8,769 nt of DNA from Myxococcales bacterium (lineage in GTDB: Bacteria; Myxococcota_A; Polyangia; Fen-1088), in the NCBI GenBank assembly GCA_003161835.1, contig PMNO01000461.1:178-8946 (forward strand), in the 5' to 3' direction. Below the pieces are notes generated by a model. The model was not told the origin of the DNA. It did no database searches and saw only the letters and a list, made by a program, of their open reading frames with translations. Of the stretch, positions 1 to 7,234 are shown piece after piece. Positions within the stretch are counted from its first letter, which is position 1, and each line of letters begins with the position of its first letter. The position numbers and the translations under genes are program-made.

Positions 1-122
<122 letters not shown>

Positions 123-139
123 AGCGAGAAGCGCGGCGG

Positions 140-145
140 AGTATA
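140..145 (-). promoter_or_regulatory. Probable -10 box of the rnpB promoter
   Basis: On the minus strand the hexamer TATACT (5 of 6 to TATAAT) sits 6-8 bases before G residues at 134 and 132, just ahead of the RNase P RNA. A TGTG lies two bases before the hexamer, close to an extended -10, and no good -35 is visible at 16-18 bases. This suggests rnpB has its own promoter between the zinc-ribbon stop codon and the RNA. Confidence 0.5.
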
Positions 146-194
146 GCCACAACCATCGGGCGGCGGGCGGCGAAACCAGCTCGCCCCTCGCGAA

Positions 195-938
195 TCAACC
201 GGCGGCGCCGTCCTTGGCGTCCGCTGCGTCCTTCATCAGGTCTTCCCAATAGATGATGCGGTGGCAGGAGGGACAGGTCTCGATGGAAGAGCCGCGCTGC
301 AAGACGTTGTAGAGCTGCGGCGGAATATTCATGTTGCAGCCGCGGCAGGTCCCGTTGCGAACCCCGACGACGGCGAGGCCGCGTCGGATCCGGATGCCGC
401 TGTAGCGCTTCAAGACCTCGGGCTTCACGTCGCGCGCCAGGACGTCCCGCTCGACACGAATCTCGGCGATCTTGGCTTCAATCTCCGCGATACGAGCCCG
501 CGCGAGCTCCCCGTCCTTTTCCACGGAAGCGCGCAGCTCCTCCACGCTCTGAGCCCGCTCGGCCAAGATCTTCTTCTTGGCTTCGATGGCCTCGACCAGC
601 TTGAGGACCTCGGCTTCGCGACTGGCGACTCCGTCGCGTCGCGACTCGGTCTCGCGCTGAGCCGCCATGTACTCCTTCGAATTCTTGGCCTGGGCCAACT
701 TGTGCTTGGCCCCGGTCACGTTTTCCTCGTCCTGTTCCAGCTGGCCCTTCTGGTCGACATAGTATCGTTCCGTGTCGGCCAGCTGCCCGCGCTCGCTGGC
801 GAGCAGGGCCTCGACGCGAGCGAGATCGGTCTGATTCGCCGCCAGCTTCGCCGGAACGGCCTTCAACGCGTTCTCCAGTTCCTGAATCTTCGCGTCGTGT
901 CTCTGTAACTCTTCAAGTCGCTTAAGCTGATCGCGCAA
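195..938 (-). CDS. Coiled-coil protein with C-terminal C4 zinc ribbon (DUF164 type)
   Basis: The protein is 247 aa. Residues 1-170 are Leu/Glu/Lys/Ala-rich heptads typical of a long antiparallel coiled coil and include the family-like stretch NSKEYMAAQRE (86-96). The end is a zinc ribbon with C198-x2-C201 and C222-x2-C225. The same architecture occurs in Chlamydia CT398 and Helicobacter HP0958 (FlgZ); HP0958 binds sigma54 and flagellar mRNA. The role in other phyla is not settled. I chose a TTG start at 938 because AGGAGG (947-952) sits 8 bases before it and the protein then begins RDQLKRLEELQ, as family members do. The open frame continues to 1037, but that start lies inside the tRNA. An ATG one base after the Shine-Dalgarno is out of frame and stops after seven codons. 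No signal peptide is present. The gene is followed by rnpB and could be co-transcribed with the upstream tRNA. Confidence 0.9.
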   Translation of the reverse strand: MRDQLKRLEELQRHDAKIQELENALKAVPAKLAANQTDLARVEALLASERGQLADTERYYVDQKGQLEQDEENVTGAKHKLAQAKNSKEYMAAQRETESRRDGVASREAEVLKLVEAIEAKKKILAERAQSVEELRASVEKDGELARARIAEIEAKIAEIRVERDVLARDVKPEVLKRYSGIRIRRGLAVVGVRNGTCRGCNMNIPPQLYNVLQRGSSIETCPSCHRIIYWEDLMKDAADAKDGAAG

Positions 939-946
939 CTTCCATA

Positions 947-952
947 CCTCCT
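947..952 (-). promoter_or_regulatory. Shine-Dalgarno AGGAGG that fixes the zinc-ribbon start
   Basis: A perfect AGGAGG is present on the minus strand. It is 8 bases from the in-frame TTG (938), normal spacing, but only 1 base from an out-of-frame ATG (943-945). It is the main evidence for the non-ATG start. Confidence 0.8.
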
Positions 953-975
953 GTACTGCTTTCCGTGTACTGCTT
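952..975 (-). repeat. 10-bp direct repeat overlapping the zinc-ribbon ribosome binding site
   Basis: On the minus strand AAGCAGTACA occurs twice (966-975 and 952-961), start to start 14 bases apart, the second copy running into AGGAGG. The two perfect copies in the leader could be a binding site for a regulator or a local duplication. No function is known to me. Confidence 0.6.
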
Positions 976-1028
976 GCCCGGTGTCTCTTATTTCCCCGAC
1001 GGCTCCAGATGGGAGGGCACGTCTTGGG

Positions 1029-1101
1029 TGGGCCCACCTGGATTCGAACCAGGGACCAGGCGGTTATGAGCCGCCAGCTCTAACCGCTGAGCTATGGGCC
1101 C
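1029..1101 (-). tRNA. tRNA with CAU anticodon, probably tRNA-Ile2 (lysidine type)
   Basis: A complete 73-nt cloverleaf is visible on the minus strand. The acceptor stem is GGGCCCA (1095-1101) with TGGGCCC (1030-1036), and the discriminator A is at 1029. The D stem is GAGC/GCTC. The anticodon stem is GGCGG/CCGCC (1071-1075 with 1059-1063, read on the minus strand) around loop CTCATAA, so the anticodon is CAU. The T arm is CCTGG-TTCGAAT-CCAGG (1037-1053). No CCA is encoded; the next three bases read CCC. A CAU anticodon could be elongator Met, initiator Met or Ile2. I favour Ile2, which reads AUA after TilS makes lysidine. The D loop (CAGCGGTTAGAGC) and the variable loop TGGTC match E. coli Ile2 better than Met, and the acceptor pairs C4-G69 and C5-G68 are reported TilS identity elements absent from E. 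coli tRNA-Met. Confidence 0.95.
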
Positions 1102-1138
1102 CGACTCGCGCTCGAACTGCGTGAACAAAGAACTTGAG

Positions 1139-1167
1139 AATCTACACCGCGAAACGGTAGGTGTCGA
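1139..1167 (-). promoter_or_regulatory. Sigma70-type promoter for the tRNA gene
   Basis: On the minus strand TCGACA (1162-1167, 5 of 6 to TTGACA) is followed after 17 bases by TAGATT (1139-1144, 4 of 6 to TATAAT). Initiation would fall near 1131, about 30 bases before the mature tRNA. It lies in the short gap after the HDOD-GGDEF stop, so the tRNA need not depend on that operon. Read-through could also supply the zinc-ribbon gene 90 bases further on. Confidence 0.5.
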
Positions 1168-1179
1168 GCCGATAGATGA

Positions 1180-2799
1180 TTACACGGCGACGGGGCCGTC
1201 GAACTTTGGCCGGTGCAACACGACCTGGTTGCGCCCGTCACGCTTGGCGGCGTAGAGCGCCTGGTCAGCAGCCGCGAGAAGGTCTGCCCCGGTGCCAAAG
1301 ATGGCCGGTCCCAGCGTCGCGCATCCAAACGACATGGTGACGCTCAAGAACTCCGTGCCGCCCAGCTCGTGCCGCGCGGCCTCGATGTTCTTCCTGATCC
1401 GGTCCGCAACCACCGCCGACCCCGCGGCGTCTGTTTCCGGTAATACCAAGACAAACTCTTCGCCGCCGTAACGAGCGACCATATCGCGAGGCCGCAACCG
1501 GCCCCGCAGCGCCTCGGAAACCGCGACGAGCACCTTGTCGCCCGCGGCGTGTCCATAGGTATCGTTGACGCGCTTGAAGTGATCGACGTCGGCCATGATC
1601 ACGCTCAACGGTTTGCCTGTACGGTGCGCGATCGCGAACTCCTCCACGATCAAGGCGTCAAACCGGGCACGGTTGTACAAGCCTGTCAGCTTGTCACGCT
1701 GCGACGCCTCCTCGAGAACGCGGGTCCTGTGTTGCAGGCTATCGATCGCCTCGTGGGCCGAATCGATCTGTCGAGCCGCGCGCAGCGTGACCATCACCAA
1801 GGTTTCCGTCGCCTGGTCGAGGACACTCCCGATCTCGTCCGCGGTTCCCAGCTTCAGGTCGAACAGCTCGGCGACCTGGGGCATCGCCGCGGCGGTCCGG
1901 GTCAGAACGGTCTCGATGGCCGCAGGCGTGAGCTCCGCGAAATCGGTGGCCTCTTCTTTGAGCACCTCGGTGGCCGTGGTCGTGTCAGCCCGCACCCAGA
2001 TATCGGCCAGCAGACCCGAGAGCCGCACGATGCGCGCGAGTCCAACCAGGTCGGAATGTTGGTTCAACGATTCGAGATCCCGCACCCGCACGTGGCTCGC
2101 CGCCACCGCGCGTCGCAGCGGCTCGGGCAACTTCCAGGTCCCGAGCAACCAGGCACCAACCTCGGCATGGTCGGATTCGAATGCGGCGCGTTCCAGTTCC
2201 GCGAGCCGCACGTGGTCATCACCCGCCGCCGTCGCAACAAATTCATAGTCCCGGCCCGTCACGCGACCCAGGGCGAGCATGCCAATGTCCTGGAGCAAGG
2301 CCGCCAGGAACGCCTCGTCGGGGGCCGCAAAGCGTGTGACGACCGCCAGCTCCCGCGCGGCTACCGCCGAGATGATTGAACGCTTCCAGTACGCCGCCAG
2401 GCCCACCTGCTGCGACTTGCGCAGATCACGGACCAAGGAAAAGGACAGCGCGAGGGTGCGGACCGCGTTCAACCCCAGCAACGCGAGGGCATGGGGCACC
2501 GTGCGCACCTCATTCCGCAAACTGAACACAGGCGAATTGACCAGTCGCAGGACCTTCGCCGAGAGCGCGGGATCAGTTCCAATCGTCGCTGCGATCTGGC
2601 CCAGGTCCAGATCGTCACTCTGACAGAGCTGCAACACGCGGATCGCCACCGCCGGCAACGTCGGCAGGGTCGAACAACGCTCCAACTTGTCCTGAAGAAA
2701 CTTGGGCAAAGTCGGCAGACTCGGCTGGAGCGCTCGGGCGAGGGCCGATTCCGAGAGCGGCACGGATGCCGACGACAGTCCCGCGTTTGGTCCCACCAA
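1180..2799 (-). CDS. HDOD-GGDEF protein, probable diguanylate cyclase
   Basis: The protein is 539 aa and cytoplasmic, with no signal peptide or membrane helix. Residues about 42-240 form an HDOD domain: LPTLPAVAIRVLQL at the start, then TDPALSAKVLRLVNSP, and a degenerate HD region (FLAALLQDIGML, 164-175) as expected for the non-catalytic HDOD fold. After a helical linker (to about 365) comes a GGDEF domain opening with DKLTGLYNR. It has DVDHFKRVNDTYGH, the active-site signature GGEEF (445-449) and an intact inhibitory I-site RPRD (436-439). It should therefore make cyclic di-GMP from two GTP and be product-inhibited. What HDOD senses is unknown. The TTG start lies 6 bases after the stop of the upstream propeller gene and has no convincing Shine-Dalgarno, so translational coupling is likely. 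GTG at 2796 is the alternative start. Confidence 0.92.
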   Translation of the reverse strand: MVGPNAGLSSASVPLSESALARALQPSLPTLPKFLQDKLERCSTLPTLPAVAIRVLQLCQSDDLDLGQIAATIGTDPALSAKVLRLVNSPVFSLRNEVRTVPHALALLGLNAVRTLALSFSLVRDLRKSQQVGLAAYWKRSIISAVAARELAVVTRFAAPDEAFLAALLQDIGMLALGRVTGRDYEFVATAAGDDHVRLAELERAAFESDHAEVGAWLLGTWKLPEPLRRAVAASHVRVRDLESLNQHSDLVGLARIVRLSGLLADIWVRADTTTATEVLKEEATDFAELTPAAIETVLTRTAAAMPQVAELFDLKLGTADEIGSVLDQATETLVMVTLRAARQIDSAHEAIDSLQHRTRVLEEASQRDKLTGLYNRARFDALIVEEFAIAHRTGKPLSVIMADVDHFKRVNDTYGHAAGDKVLVAVSEALRGRLRPRDMVARYGGEEFVLVLPETDAAGSAVVADRIRKNIEAARHELGGTEFLSVTMSFGCATLGPAIFGTGADLLAAADQALYAAKRDGRNQVVLHRPKFDGPVAV

Positions 2800-2805
2800 G
2801 GTGGA

Positions 2806-4200
2806 TCATTCGGCAGTTGCCCGGCCCCTCTTGAGCGCGCGCCTGCGGATTAGGCAGGCGGTGAGAAGCAGCGCGGCGTCCCAGGCCATCTGGGCTCGGG
2901 CGTCCTCCGGCGCGACAACCTGACACCCGCACCCACTCCCGCTGCCTGTCGTGTGTGGACGACAAACCTCCGGCGGAAACACCGCCGCGCGCACCAGGGT
3001 ATCGCACTGGCTACCGCAAAGGGACCGCACGCATTCCTTGACGTCCTTGATCTCCCGAAATCGCAAACGCGGCAGCCACGTGCGCCCACCATCGCTGGAG
3101 CTCGCCAGCGCGAACCCATCGACGGGGTCCCGGGCCACCCCAAAGGCGGTTCCGTTTCGCTGGGCCAGACCGACCGGATGGAACGGCAGGGGCTGCGTCT
3201 CGAATGTTTGCCCACCGTCGTCCGAGCGAAAGAGCGTCGGCGCGCCCAAGTCGTCGGGACTCGCGGGAGCCGACTGGCCAACCGCCAACCACGTTTGGTC
3301 GGATAGCCGGGCGAAACCCGAAACAAATCCCTTGGCGACCTTGAGCGGAACGGTCCAGGTGGTGCCGCCATCCCGCGTGACGGCGAGACCTTGATACGCC
3401 TCCGGCGCGCCCCCGGCGCTCACGACGCGCAGGACGATCGTGCGAGGATCCGTGGGATCGACCGCCACAAGCCAAGGAACCACGGGACCCAACGCGGATT
3501 CGAGGTCGGCCGTGGCCCATGTGTCGCCGCCGTCGCTGGACGTGGCCAGCTGCGGATGGACCCGAACGGTGGAGCCCGAAACCCCGGCCTCCTGAACCAG
3601 GCTGTTCTGATAGAGGGTCAGGTACACGATTCCCGACGCCGACGCGGAGGATTCGATGCCCGTCAGGACACCGCTGGCCGCCGAGGTGTAGATGGGTCCC
3701 GCGTACGATGCGCCACCGTCGAGCGATCGGAACGCAAACATGCCGGACGTGACCGCGTCATAGGTCAAGACATACACCCGCTGCGGATCGGTGCTATCGG
3801 GAAATATATCGAAGGGCACCGCCGGCCCTGACTCGGACGTGGAGGAGAGCACGCCGCCCCCGATGGTCCAGGTGCAGGCTGAATTCGAGCTCAACGCGAC
3901 GCCGATGTCCGTCTTGGCGTAGATGCGATTCTCCGGAGGCGGTCCCATCGCGTAGCGGGCGCCGCCCGTCATCGGGGTGTTGGCGGCTTCGCAAGAGAGA
4001 TGCCACGTGGCGCCGTCATCCTCCGTCGAGACCAAGCCGAAGGTGGTCGCCAAGACGATCTCGTCCGGGCGATCGAGGGGCAACAACACCGACTGCGCCT
4101 CGGGAAATGCGCCATCCGCGCGAACTGGCGCCGACGCTCCCGAGGCGACGCCCACGACCAATAGACCGACGGCGGCGGTGAGAGACGACCGACCGGACAC
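2806..4200 (-). CDS. Secreted Asp-box (BNR) beta-propeller protein with MYXO-CTERM-like anchor
   Basis: The protein is 464 aa from the GTG at 4200. That start has AAGG 5 bases upstream and is followed by a basic/polar n-region, a hydrophobic core (AAVGLLVVGVA) and a likely cleavage after VRA. The body carries six Asp-box-like motifs of the S-x-D-x-G-x-T-W type (STEDDGATW, RSLDGGASY, SSDGGDTW, TRDGGTTW, RSDDGGQTF, SSDGGRTW), typical of sialidase- or sortilin-like beta-propellers. No sialidase active site is recognisable, so this is probably a binding or structural protein. The C-terminal 75 residues hold six cysteines. They finish with GSGSGCGC, a hydrophobic stretch (AALLLTACLI) and RRRALKRGR, matching the MYXO-CTERM design for processing and surface display in Myxococcota. 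A TTG at 4230 would add 10 residues. It heads a likely two-gene operon with the diguanylate cyclase. Confidence 0.85.
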   Translation of the reverse strand: MSGRSSLTAAVGLLVVGVASGASAPVRADGAFPEAQSVLLPLDRPDEIVLATTFGLVSTEDDGATWHLSCEAANTPMTGGARYAMGPPPENRIYAKTDIGVALSSNSACTWTIGGGVLSSTSESGPAVPFDIFPDSTDPQRVYVLTYDAVTSGMFAFRSLDGGASYAGPIYTSAASGVLTGIESSASASGIVYLTLYQNSLVQEAGVSGSTVRVHPQLATSSDGGDTWATADLESALGPVVPWLVAVDPTDPRTIVLRVVSAGGAPEAYQGLAVTRDGGTTWTVPLKVAKGFVSGFARLSDQTWLAVGQSAPASPDDLGAPTLFRSDDGGQTFETQPLPFHPVGLAQRNGTAFGVARDPVDGFALASSSDGGRTWLPRLRFREIKDVKECVRSLCGSQCDTLVRAAVFPPEVCRPHTTGSGSGCGCQVVAPEDARAQMAWDAALLLTACLIRRRALKRGRATAE

Positions 4201-4328
4201 ACGACCCTTGTTTCCCTGGCGCGTGGACAATGTTAAACCTGAAGCGTCACTTGGGCGCCTGCTGGTCGGCAGTCTAGCTCAGAACGCCACACCCACTACG
4301 TCCGGAGAGAACCGCGCTTAGGCCCCCC
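4201..4328. other. Divergent intergenic region between propeller operon and M16 operon
   Basis: About 128 bases separate the two divergently transcribed units and must hold both promoters. On the plus strand TTGGGC (4251-4256) with CTAGCT (4274-4279) at 17 bases is a weak candidate. On the minus strand an AT-rich TTTAACAT around 4228-4235 could be a -10 only if the TTG start at 4230 is not used. Neither is convincing. The ribosome site of the M16 gene is only TAGG, 6 bases before its ATG. Confidence 0.4.
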
Positions 4329-5675
4329 ATGCTGCACATTCCTTTCGAGAAATTTGTTCTGGATAACGGTCTGCGCGTGATCTTCCATCGCGACCAGACC
4401 AGCCCCCTGGTCGCCGTGGATATGTGGTACCACGTGGGATCCAAGGACGAGCAGCCGGGCCGCACCGGTTTCGCCCACCTGTTCGAGCACCTGATGTTCA
4501 TGGGCTCCGCGCACGCGCCCTACCCAGCCTTCGATGCGATCATTGAAAACTGGGGCGGCCACAACAACGGCACCACCAGCAACGATCGCACGAACTATTA
4601 CGAGATTGGCCCGTCCAATCTGCTGGAAACGTTTCTGTGGCTGGAGGCCGATCGATTGGCGACCCTGCCGAGCGTGATCACCGCCGAGGAGCTGGAACGC
4701 CAGCTGAAGGTCGTGCAGAACGAACGGCGCCAAAGCTACGAGAACCGCCCCTACGGACGCGCCGAGTTGGTGGTGCCCGAGACGATGTACGATCCGTCGC
4801 ACCCCTATCACTGGCCCGTGATTGGCTCGCACGCCGATCTGGAAGCGGCGACCGTGGCGGATGTTCGTGAATTCTTCGACAAGTTCTATCGCCCCTCCAA
4901 CGCGTCTCTGGTGGTGGCGGGCGACTTCGAGCCGGCGGAGGCGCGACGTCTGGTCACCCAGTATTTCGGTTGGCTACCGGCACGGCCCGCGCCCGCCCCC
5001 GTCACCGCCACCGTGCGCCCCCTGCTGGCGAACGAACGCAGGATCGTGCCCGATCGGGTCCAGCTGCCGCGCTTGCGCATGGAATGGCATTCGCCGGCCC
5101 TGTTCGCGCCCGGCGACGCCGACCTCGACCTGGCGGCTCAGATTCTGGGCGGCGGCAAGTCCAGTCGTCTGTACAAATCGCTGGTGTTCGAACAGCGCAT
5201 CGCCCAGGACGCGTGGGCCTATCAGAGCTCTCTGATGCTCGGCAGTCTGTTTGGAATCGGCGTCACCGCGAAGCCCGGCCAGGGCCTGGAGGAGATTGAA
5301 CGCGCCACGATGGCCGTGGTTCAGACTCTGGCTGCCGAGGGACCGACGGACGCTGAGCTGGAGCGGGCGCGCAACTCGCACTCGGCCGATTTTTACAAGA
5401 GCCTCGACAACTTGCAGACGCGTGCCGACATGCTGAACCACTACGAACGAGTGTTGGGGGATCCCGGTGGAATGGCCGAGGACATGGCGCGCTTCACCCG
5501 CGCCACCAAGGCGTCGGTGCGGGACGCATTCGCGCGGATGATTGCGGGACATCATCTCGTGTTGACCATCATTCCCGACGGCTCGGCCGCGACAACCACC
5601 ACCGACGAGGATTCTCCCGACGAAGATGAGGTGACCGACGTCGATATCAGCGACGCGGCGGGACCCCTGCGATGA
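4329..5675 (+). CDS. M16 family zinc metallopeptidase, catalytic subunit
   Basis: The protein is 448 aa. The inverted zinc motif HXXEH is HLFEH (H50, E53, H54) inside GRTGFAHLFEHLMFMGS. The third ligand is probably E132 in VVQNERRQ, 78 residues on. The NWGGHNNGTTSNDRT stretch after it is characteristic of M16. A second, non-catalytic M16 half follows, but the canonical R/Y pair of that half is absent (RLYKSLVFEQRIAQDAWAY stands in its place). The R/Y pair is found instead in the next gene, so the two products should pair into one chamber that degrades short peptides. No signal peptide is visible, so I place it in the cytoplasm. The last 30 residues are a Thr/Asp/Glu-rich, probably disordered tail. 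Its stop overlaps the next start by ATGA. The native substrate cannot be told. Confidence 0.93.
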   Translation: MLHIPFEKFVLDNGLRVIFHRDQTSPLVAVDMWYHVGSKDEQPGRTGFAHLFEHLMFMGSAHAPYPAFDAIIENWGGHNNGTTSNDRTNYYEIGPSNLLETFLWLEADRLATLPSVITAEELERQLKVVQNERRQSYENRPYGRAELVVPETMYDPSHPYHWPVIGSHADLEAATVADVREFFDKFYRPSNASLVVAGDFEPAEARRLVTQYFGWLPARPAPAPVTATVRPLLANERRIVPDRVQLPRLRMEWHSPALFAPGDADLDLAAQILGGGKSSRLYKSLVFEQRIAQDAWAYQSSLMLGSLFGIGVTAKPGQGLEEIERATMAVVQTLAAEGPTDAELERARNSHSADFYKSLDNLQTRADMLNHYERVLGDPGGMAEDMARFTRATKASVRDAFARMIAGHHLVLTIIPDGSAATTTTDEDSPDEDEVTDVDISDAAGPLR

Positions 5676-7063
5676 GCACGGACAGCACGCCCCGCTACAT
5701 GCAGGCGGCGCCCGTCGTGGCACCGCTACCGTCCCTGGTGGCCCCGGTGCCGCTGCGCTTTCAGTTGTCGAACGGCATCGATGTGGTCGCCGTGCGGCGA
5801 CAGGTGGCCCCGATCGTGTCCTTGAATCTGGTGCTCCGCACCGGCGCCGATCACGACGGCGCCGATCGTGCCGGTCTCGCGTCGCTGACCGCCGAGATGA
5901 TGGACGAGGGCGCGGGCGATCGTTCCACCCTCGAGATCGCGGAGGTCCTGGAGAGGTTGGGGGCCGACCTGTACCTCGGAGCCGGAAGAGACGGATCGCA
6001 GGTGACTCTGCAGGTTCCGACGGAGGAATTCGGTGCGGCGCTGGAGGTAGCGGCCGACATCGTTCTGCGGCCGCGCCTGGAAGCCGACGACTGGAAGCGG
6101 GTCGTTCACGACCGCTTGACGGCCCTCGGTCAGCGGCGGGATCAGCCCGAGTCGGTCGCGGATCTGGTGGCGGCCTTGACCCTGTATGGCCCACAGCACC
6201 CGTACGGACGCCCGGTCGACGGTTTCGAGGCCACGGTCGGAAACCTGGGGCTCGACGACGTCAGGCAATTTCACGCCACGTTTTGGCGGCCGAACAACGC
6301 ACTCATTTCCCTGTCCGGGGATTTCGATCCGGCGGCGCTGCGCGATCAGCTCGAACGCTCCTTTGGGGACTGGAAACCGGGACTGCTGCCACCCACGCCC
6401 CCAACCCCGACGTTGCCGCCGCTCCCGCGGCTGGTGATGGTCGACCGTCCCGGCGCCCCGCAGAGCGTGGTCCGCGTCATTGCCCCCGGATCGTCGCGCC
6501 ACGCGCCCGATCGACCGGGTCTTTCCCTGCTGAACGTCGTGCTGGGTGGGAGCTTCACCAGCCGCCTGAACTTCACCCTGCGTGAGAAGAAGGGATACAC
6601 GTACGGCGCGGGGTCCAGTTTCAGCACCCATCGGCGTCCGTCGGCATTCTCGGCGCGATCGTCGGTCTTCACGCAGATGACGGCGCCAGCGGTGACGGAT
6701 TTCCTGGCCGAAATAGACCGCATGCGGACCGACGACGTGACGCCCGACGAGATCACCAAGGCACGAGCTTCGCTTCTCGGTCGAACCGCCGAAGCGCTGT
6801 CCACGTCATCTGGCACCGCCGCCACCTTCGCCGAGGTGGGCCTTTACGAGCTGCCGATCGATGAGCCGAGCCGCTTCATTGCCGCCGTCGCGGCGATCGA
6901 GGCGGCGGACATCCGCGCGCTGGCGGGGCGCTACCTCGATCCCAGCAAGCTGGGGATTGTGATCGTTGGCGATCGCGCCGTCGTCGAGCCGCACCTCCGC
7001 GAGATTGGTCTACCCGTTCCACTCATGCGTGGCCCCGATGGCGAGCTCCTCGCCGCGGATTGA
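5672..7063 (+). CDS. M16 family peptidase-like protein, non-catalytic partner subunit
   Basis: The protein is 463 aa. The M16 fold is recognisable from FQLSNGIDVVAVRRQVAPIV near the start, through YGPQHPYGRPVDG, to LLNVVLGGSFTSRLNFTLRE in the second half. At the place of HXXEH the sequence is GLASLTAEMMDEG: S71, A74 and E75 replace His, Glu and His, so zinc binding is lost. The second half has LREKKGYTYG with R304 and Y311 seven apart, the R/Y pair that in insulin-degrading enzyme (R824/Y831) positions substrate. This division of labour is known for two-gene bacterial M16 peptidases. The gene overlaps its catalytic partner by 4 bases (ATGA), giving coupled translation and probably 1:1 amounts. 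The first 25 residues are Ala/Pro/Val-rich but lack a basic n-region with hydrophobic core, so I do not call a signal peptide. Confidence 0.92.
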   Translation: MSTDSTPRYMQAAPVVAPLPSLVAPVPLRFQLSNGIDVVAVRRQVAPIVSLNLVLRTGADHDGADRAGLASLTAEMMDEGAGDRSTLEIAEVLERLGADLYLGAGRDGSQVTLQVPTEEFGAALEVAADIVLRPRLEADDWKRVVHDRLTALGQRRDQPESVADLVAALTLYGPQHPYGRPVDGFEATVGNLGLDDVRQFHATFWRPNNALISLSGDFDPAALRDQLERSFGDWKPGLLPPTPPTPTLPPLPRLVMVDRPGAPQSVVRVIAPGSSRHAPDRPGLSLLNVVLGGSFTSRLNFTLREKKGYTYGAGSSFSTHRRPSAFSARSSVFTQMTAPAVTDFLAEIDRMRTDDVTPDEITKARASLLGRTAEALSTSSGTAATFAEVGLYELPIDEPSRFIAAVAAIEAADIRALAGRYLDPSKLGIVIVGDRAVVEPHLREIGLPVPLMRGPDGELLAAD

Positions 7064-7234
7064 GCCCGGGCACATAACTCAAGAGCCGACCGTCCTGATC
7101 CGCCTCCGGGCGAGCCACAAGGGCCGCCCACAAGTCTGATTCATCGACTATCCCCCTCGCGCGCGGCGGCGGCTCTCACGCCCCCCGACGCCCGTACCGC
7201 CGTCGCGCGCGTCCCCTCCCCCTTTTCCCCTTCC
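7064..7234. other. Convergent intergenic region
   Basis: This 171-base gap lies between the ends of the M16 operon and the regulator gene. It contains the strong hairpin annotated separately and a pyrimidine-rich run (7212-7240). I see no gene in it. Confidence 0.6.
7158..7211 (+). terminator. Long GC hairpin, probable terminator of the M16 operon
   Basis: Arms 7158-7172 and 7197-7211 pair over 15 bp with only one G-U, around a 24-base loop. On the plus strand the hairpin is followed by a pyrimidine tract containing TTTT (7223-7226), a reasonable though C-rich terminator tail. It begins 94 bases after the M16 stop. On the minus strand the same hairpin starts 23 bases after the regulator stop but has no T run, so it may only protect that transcript's 3' end. 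Confidence 0.65.

Noticed and set aside
261..908. 215-codon plus-strand frame opposite the zinc-ribbon gene
   Set aside because: Mirror of a heptad-rich coiled coil, giving false Leu-rich sequence; the minus strand has the zinc ribbon and a good ribosome site.
939..1037. N-terminal extension of the zinc-ribbon protein up to 1037
   Set aside because: It would start inside the mature tRNA, has no ribosome site, and encodes residues unlike the family.
1145..1165. Hairpin ACACC...GGTGT after the HDOD-GGDEF stop as a terminator
   Set aside because: Only 5 bp with an 11-base loop and no T run; it overlaps the better-supported tRNA promoter.
1549..2379. 276-codon plus-strand frame opposite the HDOD-GGDEF gene
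   Set aside because: The minus-strand protein has intact HDOD and GGDEF signatures; this frame has none.
4974..6194. 406-codon open frame on the minus strand, antisense to the M16 genes
   Set aside because: It lies opposite two clear M16 genes, is Arg/Pro-rich without a recognisable domain, and is the usual effect of high-GC third positions.
5726..6631. 301-codon minus-strand frame opposite the second M16 gene
   Set aside because: Gln/Arg/Gly-rich translation with no domain; a shadow of the plus-strand gene.
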